This document shows positions 53,039 through 61,492 of a DNA stretch of 64,000 nucleotides, piece by piece. Each line of letters begins with the position of its first letter. Position 1 is the stretch's first letter. The notes beneath the pieces were generated by a model. It was not told the DNA's origin and searched no databases. It saw only the letters and a list, made by a program, of their open reading frames with translations. A program made the translations under genes and the position numbers. Origin of the DNA: DATEDA01 sp963754305 (GTDB lineage: Bacteria; Pseudomonadota; Gammaproteobacteria; Burkholderiales; SG8-39); NCBI GenBank assembly GCA_963754305.1, contig CAVWFR010000002.1, forward strand, positions 108,339 through 172,338. Direction: 5' to 3'.

Positions 53039-53929
53039 GTGAGCGCAGTCCCACTCGACGGCGGCGCGCCGGCCGTAGCCGCGACCCGGACACAGGGTTA
53101 CTGGTCCGGCGTCTGGCGACGCCTGCGGCGCGACAAGGTCGCGATGGTGTTCGGGCTGGTGCTGCTGGCGATCGTGCTCGCGGCCATCTTCGCGCCGTAC
53201 GTCGCGCCGATGGATCCGACGAAGGGGTCCATCCTCAAGCGCCTGCTGCCGATCGGTTCGCCGGGCCATCTGCTCGGCACCGACGAGCTCGGCCGCGACA
53301 TGCTCTCGCGGCTGATCTACGGCGGCCGGCTCTCCTTGCTGATGGGCATCTCGCCGGTCGCGCTCGCGCTCGTGATCGGCAGCACGCTCGGCATCGTCGC
53401 CGGCTTCGTCGGCGGCCGGCTGAACGCCGTGATCATGCGCACGGTGGACGTGTTCTTCGCCTTCCCGTCGGTGCTGCTCGCGGTGGCGATCTCCGGGGCG
53501 CTCGGTGCGGGGATCGCGAACGCGTTGCTCGCGCTCACGATCGTCTTCATCCCGCCGATCGCGCGCGTCGCGGAGAGCGTGACGACGCAGGTGCGCGGGC
53601 TGGACTACGTCGAAGCCGCGCGCGCGAGCGGCGCGGGCGGCGGAACGATCATCCGCGTGCACGTCCTCGGCAACGTGCTCGGACCGATCTTCGTCTACGC
53701 GACGAGCCTCGTGTCGGTGGCGATGATCCTCGCCTCCGGCCTGTCGTTCCTCGGGCTCGGCACCAAGCCGCCGGATGCCGAATGGGGCCTCATGCTGAAC
53801 ACGCTCCGCACCGCGATCTACACCCAGCCCTGGGTCGCGGCGCTGCCGGGTGCGATGATCTTCATCGTATCGATCAGCTTCAACATGCTCTCCGACGGGC
53901 TGCGCAGCGCGATGGACGTCCAGCGATGA
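53039..53929 (+). CDS. DppC-like ABC permease
   Basis: 296 residues from GTG 53039. The conserved block HLLGTDELGRDMLSRLIYGGR and the coupling loop LDYVEAARASGAGGGTIIRVHVLGN (in part) identify it as the DppC/OppC half of the channel. Six membrane segments. Its N-terminal 30 residues are hydrophilic and cytoplasmic. The last base triplets overlap the ATPase start (ATGA). Confidence 0.9.
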   Translation: MSAVPLDGGAPAVAATRTQGYWSGVWRRLRRDKVAMVFGLVLLAIVLAAIFAPYVAPMDPTKGSILKRLLPIGSPGHLLGTDELGRDMLSRLIYGGRLSLLMGISPVALALVIGSTLGIVAGFVGGRLNAVIMRTVDVFFAFPSVLLAVAISGALGAGIANALLALTIVFIPPIARVAESVTTQVRGLDYVEAARASGAGGGTIIRVHVLGNVLGPIFVYATSLVSVAMILASGLSFLGLGTKPPDAEWGLMLNTLRTAIYTQPWVAALPGAMIFIVSISFNMLSDGLRSAMDVQR

Positions 53930-54972
53930 CCGACGCCGCCGTGTCGCTGCTGCAGGTGCGCGAGCTGGTGAAGCGATTCCCGCTCAAAGGTGGCCTCTTC
54001 AAGAAGGGCGGCACCGTGCATGCCGTGGACGGGGTCTCGTTCTCGGTCGAGGTGGGCGAGACGCTCGGGATCGTCGGCGAGTCGGGGTGCGGCAAGTCCA
54101 CCACGGCGCGGCTGCTGATGCATCTGATCACGCCGGACGACGGGCGCGTGCTGGTCGAAGGACGCGAGGTCGGACCGTCTACCGCGCGGAACGAAGGCGG
54201 CCTGCCGGGCGGGCTCGCGCTGAGCGAGCTGCGGCGCACGATGCAGATGGTGTTCCAGGACTCGTTCGCCTCGCTCAACCCGCGGCTCACCGTGGAGGCG
54301 AGCATCGCGTTCGGGCCGAGCGTCCACGGCCTCGCCGACGCCAAGGCGCGCGCGCGGGCGCAGGATCTGCTGCGCAAGGTCGGGCTCGACCCGGCGCGCT
54401 TCGCCGGCCGCTATCCGCACGAGCTGTCGGGCGGCCAGCGCCAGCGTGTGAACATCGCACGCGCGCTCGCGCTCGAGCCGAAGATCGTGATTCTCGACGA
54501 AGCGGTGTCGGCGCTCGACAAGTCGGTCGAGGCGCAGGTGCTGAACCTCCTGATCGATCTCAAGACCGAGTTCGGCCTCACCTACATCTTCATCTCGCAC
54601 GACCTCAACGTCGTTCAGTACATGAGCGACCGGGTCATGGTCATGTATCTCGGCAAGATCGTCGAGCTCGGCCGGGTCGAGCGCATCTATGCCGGCGCTG
54701 CGCACCCCTATACGCGGGCGCTGCTCTCGGCTATGCCGACGATGGATCCGACCCACCGGACCGAGGCGCCGCCGCTCGTCGGCGATCCGCCGAACCCGAT
54801 CAACCCGCCATCGGGCTGCCGGTTCCGCACGCGCTGCGAGTTCGCCGAAGAGGTGTGTGCGGCGCGCGAGCCGCTCCTGGCGGCGACCGCGCCGGATCAC
54901 CGCGTGGCCTGCCACATGGCGCACGCGGGATCGGGGCACAGCAAAGCGCCGGCGCTGGCAGCGGCGGCATAA
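53926..54972 (+). CDS. DppF-like oligopeptide ABC ATPase
   Basis: 348 residues starting at ATG 53926 within an ATGA overlap. Walker A GESGCGKST, Q-loop MVFQDSFASLNP, signature LSGGQRQRVNIARAL, Walker B IVILDEAVSALD, switch His in FISHDLNVV. The C-terminal oligopeptide-type extension has GCRFRTRCEFAEEVC with three Cys of the usual Cys-rich motif. It works with the DppD-like ATPase at 56624. Ala-rich tail at the end. Confidence 0.92.
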   Translation: MTDAAVSLLQVRELVKRFPLKGGLFKKGGTVHAVDGVSFSVEVGETLGIVGESGCGKSTTARLLMHLITPDDGRVLVEGREVGPSTARNEGGLPGGLALSELRRTMQMVFQDSFASLNPRLTVEASIAFGPSVHGLADAKARARAQDLLRKVGLDPARFAGRYPHELSGGQRQRVNIARALALEPKIVILDEAVSALDKSVEAQVLNLLIDLKTEFGLTYIFISHDLNVVQYMSDRVMVMYLGKIVELGRVERIYAGAAHPYTRALLSAMPTMDPTHRTEAPPLVGDPPNPINPPSGCRFRTRCEFAEEVCAAREPLLAATAPDHRVACHMAHAGSGHSKAPALAAAA

Positions 54973-54982
54973 GGAGGATCCC

Positions 54983-55180
54983 ATGCGCGGTACAGCCACC
55001 GAACGGTACGTCGCGGAAGTGCTCGCGGTGCAGGGCGTCACACCGAGCGAGGACGCTGCGAAGGCCATCGCGCCGACCTTGACGGCCCAGCTCGCGGCCG
55101 CCGCGCCCGCCTATGCTTCGCTCGCGTTCGAGGCCGAGCCGGCAGGCTATCTTGCGGTAGCAGCCAAGGAGAAGGCGTGA
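54983..55180 (+). CDS. AtzG-like small subunit (DUF4089 type)
   Basis: 65 residues. aaggagg precedes ATG 54983 by 6 bases. TERYVAEVLAVQGVTPSED, two helices and the C-terminal LAFEAEPAGYL follow the DUF4089/AtzG pattern, itself similar to GatC of the amidotransferases. AtzG forms a complex with the amidase AtzE and is needed for its stability. Here the gene overlaps the amidase start by one base (TGATG), which supports a two-subunit enzyme. It is cytoplasmic. Assignment rests on size, pattern and neighbour. Confidence 0.7.
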   Translation: MRGTATERYVAEVLAVQGVTPSEDAAKAIAPTLTAQLAAAAPAYASLAFEAEPAGYLAVAAKEKA

Positions 55181-56592
55181 TGGCCGGCGGGCTCAACGAG
55201 CTGGGTCTCATAGAGGTCGCGGCGAAGATCCGCACCCGCGATGCGTCCTGCGTGGAGGTGCTCGACGCCGTGATCGCGCGCGCAAAAGCGGTGCAGCCGA
55301 AGCTGAACGCGTTCCTGCGCATCGACGAAGAGCTCGCGCGCGCGCAGGCGAAGCTGGCGGACGCGGAGCTCGCACAGGGGCGCAGCCGCGGGCCGCTGCA
55401 CGGCGTGCCGCTCGCGCACAAGGACATGTACTACCGCGCCGGCGTGCCGTCGTCGTGCGGCTCGAAGATCAAGGGCAAGGAGCCGGAGCGGACGACCGCG
55501 ACGGCGCTCAGGCGGCTCGATGCGGCGGGGGCGATCCAGTTCGGCGTGCTCAACATGGCCGAGTTCGCCTATGGGCCGACCGGCCACAACGTGCACTTCG
55601 GGCCCGTGCGGAACCCCTGGCACACCGATCACGTCACCGGCGGTTCGTCGAGCGGATCGGGCGCCGCGGTCGCGGCGCGCGCGACCTTCGCCGCGCTCGG
55701 CTCGGACACCGGCGGCTCGATCCGGCTGCCGGCGGCGCTGTGCGGCGTCACCGGGCTCAAGGTCACTTATGGCCGGATCAGCCGCGCGGGCGCGATGCCG
55801 CTCTCGTTCTCGCTCGACACGATCGGACCGCTCGCGCGGAGCGCCGCCGACTGTGCGCTGCTCGCCGGCGTGATGGCCGGGCAGGATCCCGCCGACCCGA
55901 CGAGCGCCGCCGACGCGGTTCCCGACTACCTGGCGCGGCTCAACCAGCCGGTGAAAGGTCTGCGGGTGGGGGTCGCGCTCAACTACTTCACCGAGGACGT
56001 GGACGCAGGCGTCGGCGCGGCGCTGACCGAGAGCCTGAAGGCGATCGAGTCGCTCGGTTGCGAGATCGTGCCGGTCACGGCGCCCGACATGAGCGCGATG
56101 GACGTCGCCGGGGCGCACCTCATCGCCGCCGAGGCGGCGGCCCTGCACGGCGAATGGCTGCGCACGCGGCCGCACGACTACTCGCCGCAGGTGCGGGCCC
56201 GGCTGGAGCGGGGGCTCACGCTGCCGGCGACGAAGTACATCGACGCGCTGCGCTATCGGGGGCCGGCGCTCGCGGCGTTCGCGAACGCCGTGTTCGCGAA
56301 AGTCGACGTGCTGCACGTGCCCGCGCTCCCGATCGCGACACCGACGATCGCCGAGACCGACGTCGGCGGCTCGCCGACGATGGATCGCACGCTGATGCTG
56401 CTCACCCGCTTCACGCGGCCGTTCAATTACCTCGGGTTGCCGGCGCTCGCCGTGCCGTGCGGTTTCCTCGCCTCCGGCCTGCCGGTCGGCATGCAGCTCG
56501 TCGGTCGGCCGTTCGCCGAGGCCGAGGTGTTGCGGCTCGGGCATGCGTTCCAGCGGGCGACGGAGTGGCACCGCCGGGAGCCGCCGGCGTGA
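55180..56592 (+). CDS. Amidase-signature hydrolase (AtzE/GatA-like)
   Basis: 470 residues. The Ser-cisSer-Lys triad of amidase-signature enzymes is visible: Lys 81 in PLAHKD, the GGSSSGSG block (about 154-161), and the nucleophile Ser 180 in GSDTGGSIRLP. The substrate-lining regions downstream are variable, so the amide cannot be named. It is preceded by a GatC/AtzG-like subunit and embedded between the two ATPase genes of an oligopeptide-type importer, which suggests that the imported solute is an amide or short peptide hydrolysed on entry. GTG 55177 is an alternative start. Confidence 0.9.
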   Translation: MAGGLNELGLIEVAAKIRTRDASCVEVLDAVIARAKAVQPKLNAFLRIDEELARAQAKLADAELAQGRSRGPLHGVPLAHKDMYYRAGVPSSCGSKIKGKEPERTTATALRRLDAAGAIQFGVLNMAEFAYGPTGHNVHFGPVRNPWHTDHVTGGSSSGSGAAVAARATFAALGSDTGGSIRLPAALCGVTGLKVTYGRISRAGAMPLSFSLDTIGPLARSAADCALLAGVMAGQDPADPTSAADAVPDYLARLNQPVKGLRVGVALNYFTEDVDAGVGAALTESLKAIESLGCEIVPVTAPDMSAMDVAGAHLIAAEAAALHGEWLRTRPHDYSPQVRARLERGLTLPATKYIDALRYRGPALAAFANAVFAKVDVLHVPALPIATPTIAETDVGGSPTMDRTLMLLTRFTRPFNYLGLPALAVPCGFLASGLPVGMQLVGRPFAEAEVLRLGHAFQRATEWHRREPPA

Positions 56593-56623
56593 CCCGCGGC
56601 CGATCGGCCGGTCGACAATCCCC

Positions 56624-57604
56624 ATGAGCGAGCCGCTGGTCAGCGTCGGCAATCTCAAGGTCCGCTTCACCGGCGGCGAGCGCCCCGTCGATGCGGTGAA
56701 CGGCGTCGACTTCCAGCTGGCGAAGGGCGAGGTGCTCGGCGTCCTCGGCGAATCCGGCAGCGGCAAGAGCGTCACCTTGCGTGCGCTGCTCCGCATCCTG
56801 CCCGCGCGCCGGTCGACGATCCGCGGCTCGATCCGGGTCGGCGGGCGCGACGTGCTCGCGATGTCGGAGGCGGAGCTCGCGCAGTACCGCGGCGGCGTCA
56901 CGTCGATGATCTTCCAGGAGCCGATGCTCGCGTTCGACCCGGTCTTCACCATCGGCGAGCAGATCGCCGAGAGCGTGATGCGCCACCAGAAGGTCGACTC
57001 GGCGGCGGCGAAGAAGCGCGCGATCGGCATGCTCGAGCGGGTGCGCATCCCGTCGCCCGAGCGGCGCTACGACGCCTATCCGCACGAGATGTCGGGCGGC
57101 ATGCGCCAGCGCGCGATGATCGCGCTGGCGCTCGTCTGCTCGCCTCAGCTCCTCCTCGCCGACGAGCCGACGACCGCGCTCGACGCCACGGTGCAGATCC
57201 AGATACTGCTGCTTCTGCGCGAACTGCAGCGCGAGCTCGGCATGTCGGTGATCTTCGTCACCCACGACATGGGCGTGGTCGCGGAGATCGCCGATCGCGT
57301 CGCGGTGATGTACGCCGGCCGCATGGTCGAGGTCGGGCCGGTCGGCGACGTCATCCTGCGCCCGCGGCATCCGTACACCCGGGGGCTCCTCGCATCGACG
57401 ATCCACGGCTCGATGCGCGGACAGCGGATCGACGCGATTCCCGGCGCGCCGCCGGATCTCTCCCAGCTCCCGCCCGGGTGCAGCTTCGCGCCGCGGTGCA
57501 AGCACGTGCGCGCCGACTGCGCGGCGGCGGTGCCGGAAGCGATCGCCGCCGGTCCGGGGCACAGTGCGCGGTGCGTGCTGCTGAAGGACGCCGTCGCGGC
57601 CTGA
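56624..57604 (+). CDS. DppD-like oligopeptide ABC ATPase
   Basis: 326 residues from ATG 56624. Walker A GESGSGKSV, Q-loop MIFQEPMLAFDPV, signature MSGGMRQRAMIALAL, Walker B LLLADEPTTALDAT, switch His in VTHDMGVV. The C-terminal extension has GCSFAPRCKHVRADC, matching the Cys-rich motif of DppD/OppD. It completes the importer; the operon order receptor-receptor-permease-permease-ATPase F-amidase-ATPase D is unusual only in having the amidase between the ATPases. Confidence 0.92.
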   Translation: MSEPLVSVGNLKVRFTGGERPVDAVNGVDFQLAKGEVLGVLGESGSGKSVTLRALLRILPARRSTIRGSIRVGGRDVLAMSEAELAQYRGGVTSMIFQEPMLAFDPVFTIGEQIAESVMRHQKVDSAAAKKRAIGMLERVRIPSPERRYDAYPHEMSGGMRQRAMIALALVCSPQLLLADEPTTALDATVQIQILLLLRELQRELGMSVIFVTHDMGVVAEIADRVAVMYAGRMVEVGPVGDVILRPRHPYTRGLLASTIHGSMRGQRIDAIPGAPPDLSQLPPGCSFAPRCKHVRADCAAAVPEAIAAGPGHSARCVLLKDAVAA

Positions 57605-57609
57605 CCTTC

Positions 57610-57691
57610 GGCCTCCTGCGCGCCGCCTTCGCCTTGATTAGAGTAGTGACGTCGAGCCCCCGCACGCGCTCGAAGCCGGGATCGTTCGTGA
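57610..57691 (-). pseudogene. 3' remnant of a convergent gene
   Basis: Read leftward it gives TNDPGFERVRGLDVT, matching the cleaner gene end TNDPCFERVAGLDVRLL at the end of copy 2. The piece is cut off at 57691, where copy 2 of the tandem repeat begins inside a binding-protein gene. Parent family not recognised. Confidence 0.5.
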
Positions 57692-58181
57692 CGGGCTCGG
57701 GCATGATGCAGCCGCTGACGATGAACGAGTTCGTGCAGCAGAACCTGAACGAGGTCGGCTTCAAGGTCGAGCTCGAAGTGCTGGAGTGGAACACGCTGAT
57801 CAACGCTTGGCGCGCCGGCGCCAAGGACAAGTCCTCGCGCGGCGCCGCGGCGATGAACTATTCGTACTTCATCCAGGATCCGTTCACCGCGTTCACGCGG
57901 CACGTCCAGAGCGAACTCGTGGCGCCCAACGGCACCAACTGGGGCTACTACAGCGACAAGGACATGGACGCGCTGCTCCTGAAGGCGAAGACCACCTTCG
58001 ATCCCGCCGGCGCAGGCGAGGCGCTCCAGGCGGTGCACAGGGAACCATGTGAACGATGCGTTGTTTCTCGACATCACGCACGACGTGAACCCGCGCGCGC
58101 GATGAGCCCCAGGTCAAGGGGTTCGTCCAGGCGCAGAACTGGTTTCAGGATCTGACGCCGGTCCACGTGGCGCCGAAGTGA
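57692..58181 (+). pseudogene. Binding-protein copy B, 3' fragment in repeat copy 2
   Basis: Starts at GSGMMQPLTMNEFVQQNLNE without a start codon or signal peptide and follows copy B to LLLKAKTTFDP, then breaks into several frames from about 58003. The homologous stop is at 58179-58181. It cannot give a working receptor. The dense indels look like sequence errors rather than evolved changes. Confidence 0.85.
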
Positions 58182-58202
58182 CCGCCGCAGCGCAGCGTGA
58201 AG

Positions 58203-58310
58203 CGGTCATCCCGGCGTACGCCGGGATCCAGTACGCAGGCGGTCATTGCGGTGCGAGCCGGCATCCAGTGGCGCGTTCGCTTCTGAGTCCGGCGTGCGCC
58301 AGAAATAACA
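58203..58310. repeat. Palindromic repeat cluster, copy 2
   Basis: Counterpart of 51889-51993, with a few substitutions and insertions (for example cagaaataacaggg instead of ccggaatgacggg at the end), so the third hairpin is damaged. Confidence 0.7.
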
Positions 58311-58315
58311 GGGAC

Positions 58316-59262
58316 ATGATCGCCTACCTCCTCAAGCGCCTCGGCCTCGTGATCCCGATCGCGCTCGCGGTGAGCGTCGTGCTGCTTTTCCCTCGTTTAT
58401 CTCGCCCCAGGCGATCCGCTCTCGGCGATCGTGCCACTCTGAACACGTTCAGGAGCTGATCGAGTCTTTCGAGAGTCACTGACCCCAGGCATGCCGTCCA
58501 TGCGTGATCTGGCTCAGGGCGCCGGTGACGCGGCGGTCTCGGCACCTCGATCGCGACCGGGCGGCCGGTCGCGAGCGGGAGTCGGCAAGGCGATCGGCAA
58601 CCGCTGATCCTCGCGTTCGTGGCCTGTCTGGTCGGCTTCACGCTCGGGGCGGCCTTTGGCCTGATCGCCGGCTATTTCAACGGCTCGTGGGTGGACAAGT
58701 CGGTTTCGGCGCTGTCGGTCGCCGGCGTCTCGGTGCCGCACTATTGGCTCGGCATGGTGCTGGTGATCGTCTTCTCGGTGTGCTCGGATGGCTGCCGGCG
58801 ATGGGCGCCGGTCCGGGCGGCTCGGGCGAGTGGCGCTGGGACGCCGAGCACCTGAAATACCTCATCCTGCCTGCGATCACGCTGTCGGTGATCCCTACCG
58901 GGATCATCACGCGCACCGTGCGCGCGCTCGTCGCCGAGATCCTGTCCAAGGAGTTCGTCACCGCGCTGGTGGCGAAGGGCCTGCGCCAGGGCGCGATATT
59001 CATGCACGTGATCAAGAACACCGCACCGACCGCCCTCGCCGTGATGGGCGTGCAGCTCGGCTACCTGATGGGCGGCTCGATTCTCGTCGAGACCGTGTTC
59101 TCCTGGCCGGGCACCGGATTCCTCTTGAACACCGCGATCTTCCAGCGCGACATCCCGCTGCTCCAGGGCACGATCCTCGTGCTCGCGATGTTCTTCGTCG
59201 CGCTGAACCTCCTCGTGGATCTGGTGCAGACGGCGCTCGATCCGCGGATCCGCAGGGCATGA
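58316..59262 (+). pseudogene. DppB-like permease, copy 2, multiply frameshifted
   Basis: ATG 58316 and the first helix match copy 1, then an extra base near 58382 shifts the frame and leads to a stop at 58459. 58427-58620 is scrambled relative to copy 1, GFTLGAAFGLIAGYFNGSWVDKSV returns in frame, another shift occurs near 58780, and from EWRWDAEHLKYLILP to the end at 59262 the protein is intact. Either a dead copy or poor consensus. Nothing here suggests selection on the broken part. Confidence 0.85.
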
Positions 59263-59273
59263 GCGCGAACACC

Positions 59274-59347
59274 GGTCATTCCCGCGCAAGCCGGAATTCA
59301 GTTCCGACGGCCGGGTTCTTGGACCCCGATTTCCGCCGGGGTGACGG
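59274..59347. repeat. Palindromic repeat pair, copy 2
   Basis: Identical to 52962-53035 as far as I can compare by eye, again filling the gap between the two permease genes. Confidence 0.7.
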
Positions 59348-59350
59348 CAG

Positions 59351-60241
59351 GTGAGCGCAGTCCCACTCGACGGCGGCGCGCCGGCCGTAGCCGCGACCCG
59401 GACACAGGGTTACTGGTCCGGCGTCTGGCGACGCCTGCGGCGCGACAAGGTCGCGATGGTGTTCGGGCTGGTGCTGCTGGCGATCGTGCTCGCGGCCATC
59501 TTCGCGCCGTACGTCGCGCCGATGGATCCGACGAAGGGGTCCATCCTCAAGCGCCTGCTGCCGATCGGTTCGCCGGGCCATCTGCTCGGCACCGACGAGC
59601 TCGGCCGCGACATGCTCTCGCGGCTGATCTACGGCGGCCGGCTCTCCTTGCTGATGGGCATCTCGCCGGTCGCGCTCGCGCTCGTGATCGGCAGCACGCT
59701 CGGCATCGTCGCCGGCTTCGTCGGCGGCCGGCTGAACGCCGTGATCATGCGCACGGTGGACGTGTTCTTCGCCTTCCCGTCGGTGCTGCTCGCGGTGGCG
59801 ATCTCCGGGGCGCTCGGTGCGGGGATCGCGAACGCGTTGCTCGCGCTCACGATCGTCTTCATCCCGCCGATCGCGCGCGTCGCGGAGAGCGTGACGACGC
59901 AGGTGCGCGGGCTCGACTACGTCGAAGCCGCGCGCGCGAGCGGCGCGGGCGGCGGAACGATCATCCGCGTGCACGTCCTCGGCAACGTGCTCGGACCGAT
60001 CTTCGTCTACGCGACGAGCCTCGTGTCGGTGGCGATGATCCTCGCCTCCGGCCTGTCGTTCCTCGGGCTCGGCACCAAGCCGCCGGATGCCGAATGGGGC
60101 CTCATGCTGAACACGCTCCGCACCGCGATCTACACCCAGCCCTGGGTCGCGGCGCTGCCGGGTGCGATGATCTTCATCGTATCGATCAGCTTCAACATGC
60201 TCTCCGACGGGCTGCGCAGCGCGATGGACGTCCAGCGATGA
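59351..60241 (+). CDS. DppC-like ABC permease, copy 2
   Basis: 296 residues, protein identical to copy 1 (53039-53929) as far as I can see; one silent change, ctg to ctc in GLDYVEAA. All membrane segments and the coupling loop are present. If the tandem repeat is real this gene is functional on its own, but its DppB partner in this copy is broken, so it would have to use the partner from copy 1. Confidence 0.85.
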   Translation: MSAVPLDGGAPAVAATRTQGYWSGVWRRLRRDKVAMVFGLVLLAIVLAAIFAPYVAPMDPTKGSILKRLLPIGSPGHLLGTDELGRDMLSRLIYGGRLSLLMGISPVALALVIGSTLGIVAGFVGGRLNAVIMRTVDVFFAFPSVLLAVAISGALGAGIANALLALTIVFIPPIARVAESVTTQVRGLDYVEAARASGAGGGTIIRVHVLGNVLGPIFVYATSLVSVAMILASGLSFLGLGTKPPDAEWGLMLNTLRTAIYTQPWVAALPGAMIFIVSISFNMLSDGLRSAMDVQR

Positions 60242-61284
60242 CCGACGCGGCCGTGTCGCTGCTGCAGGTGCGCGAGCTGGTGAAGCGATTCCCGCTCAAA
60301 GGTGGCCTCTTCAAGAAGGGCGGCACCGTGCATGCCGTGGACGGGGTCTCGTTCTCGGTCGAGGTGGGCGAGACGCTCGGGATCGTCGGCGAGTCGGGGT
60401 GCGGCAAGTCCACCACGGCGCGGCTGCTGATGCATCTGATCACGCCGGACGACGGGCGCGTGCTGGTCGAAGGACGCGAGGTCGGACCGTCTACCGCGCG
60501 GAACGAAGGCGGCCTGCCGGGCGGGCTCGCGCTGAGCGAGCTGCGGCGCACGATGCAGATGGTGTTCCAGGACTCGTTCGCCTCGCTCAACCCGCGGCTC
60601 ACCGTGGAGGCGAGCATCGCGTTCGGGCCGAGCGTCCACGGCCTCGCCGACGCCAAGGCGCGCGCGCGGGCGCAGGATCTGCTGCGCAAGGTCGGGCTCG
60701 ACCCGGCGCGCTTCGCCGGCCGCTATCCGCACGAGCTGTCGGGCGGCCAGCGCCAGCGGGTGAACATCGCACGCGCGCTCGCGCTCGAGCCGAAGATCGT
60801 GATTCTCGACGAAGCGGTGTCGGCGCTCGACAAGTCGGTCGAGGCGCAGGTGCTGAACCTCCTGATCGATCTCAAGACCGAGTTCGGCCTCACCTACATC
60901 TTCATCTCGCACGACCTCAACGTCGTTCAGTACATGAGCGACCGGGTCATGGTCATGTATCTCGGCAAGATCGTCGAGCTCGGCCGGGTCGAGCGCATCT
61001 ATGCCGGCGCTGCGCACCCCTATACGCGGGCGCTGCTCTCGGCTATGCCGACGATGGATCCGACCCACCGGACCGAGGCGCCGCCGCTCGTCGGCGATCC
61101 GCCGAACCCGATCAACCCGCCATCGGGCTGCCGGTTCCGCACGCGCTGCGAGTTCGCCGAAGAGGTGTGTGCGGCGCGCGAGCCGCTCCTGGCGGCGACC
61201 GCGCCGGATCACCGCGTGGCCTGCCACATGGCGCACGCGGGATCGGGCCACAGCAAAGCGCCGGCGCTGGCAGCGGCGGCATAA
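60238..61284 (+). CDS. DppF-like ATPase, copy 2
   Basis: 348 residues, protein identical to copy 1 by eye. Silent changes include gcc to gcg at codon 4, cgt to cgg in the GQRQRVN stretch and ggg to ggc in GSGHS. Motifs as in copy 1. The ATGA overlap with the permease gene is kept. Confidence 0.87.
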   Translation: MTDAAVSLLQVRELVKRFPLKGGLFKKGGTVHAVDGVSFSVEVGETLGIVGESGCGKSTTARLLMHLITPDDGRVLVEGREVGPSTARNEGGLPGGLALSELRRTMQMVFQDSFASLNPRLTVEASIAFGPSVHGLADAKARARAQDLLRKVGLDPARFAGRYPHELSGGQRQRVNIARALALEPKIVILDEAVSALDKSVEAQVLNLLIDLKTEFGLTYIFISHDLNVVQYMSDRVMVMYLGKIVELGRVERIYAGAAHPYTRALLSAMPTMDPTHRTEAPPLVGDPPNPINPPSGCRFRTRCEFAEEVCAAREPLLAATAPDHRVACHMAHAGSGHSKAPALAAAA

Positions 61285-61294
61285 GGAGGATCCC

Positions 61295-61492
61295 ATGCGC
61301 GGTACAGCCACCGAACGGTACGTCGCGGAAGTGCTCGCGGTGCAGGGCGTCACACCGAGCGAGGACGCTGCGAAGGCCATCGCGCCGACTTTGACGGCCC
61401 AGCTCGCGGCCGCCGCGCCCGCCTATGCTTCGCTCGCGTTCGAGGCCGAGCCGGCAGGCTATCTTGCGGTAGCAGCCAAGGAGAAGGCGTGA
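61295..61492 (+). CDS. AtzG-like small subunit, copy 2
   Basis: 65 residues, protein identical to copy 1; one silent change (acc to act in the PTLTAQ stretch). The strong aaggagg site and the one-base overlap with the amidase gene are both retained. Confidence 0.68.
   Translation: MRGTATERYVAEVLAVQGVTPSEDAAKAIAPTLTAQLAAAAPAYASLAFEAEPAGYLAVAAKEKA

Larger units (their letters stand above)
51379..57691. repeat. 6.3-kb direct tandem repeat, copy 1
   Basis: Runs from inside binding-protein copy B to just beyond the second ATPase gene. Copy 2 begins at 57692 with an offset of 6,311-6,313 bp. Over the clean part (about 53.0-57.6 kb) I count roughly 20 base differences, nearly all at third codon positions. 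Confidence 0.9.
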
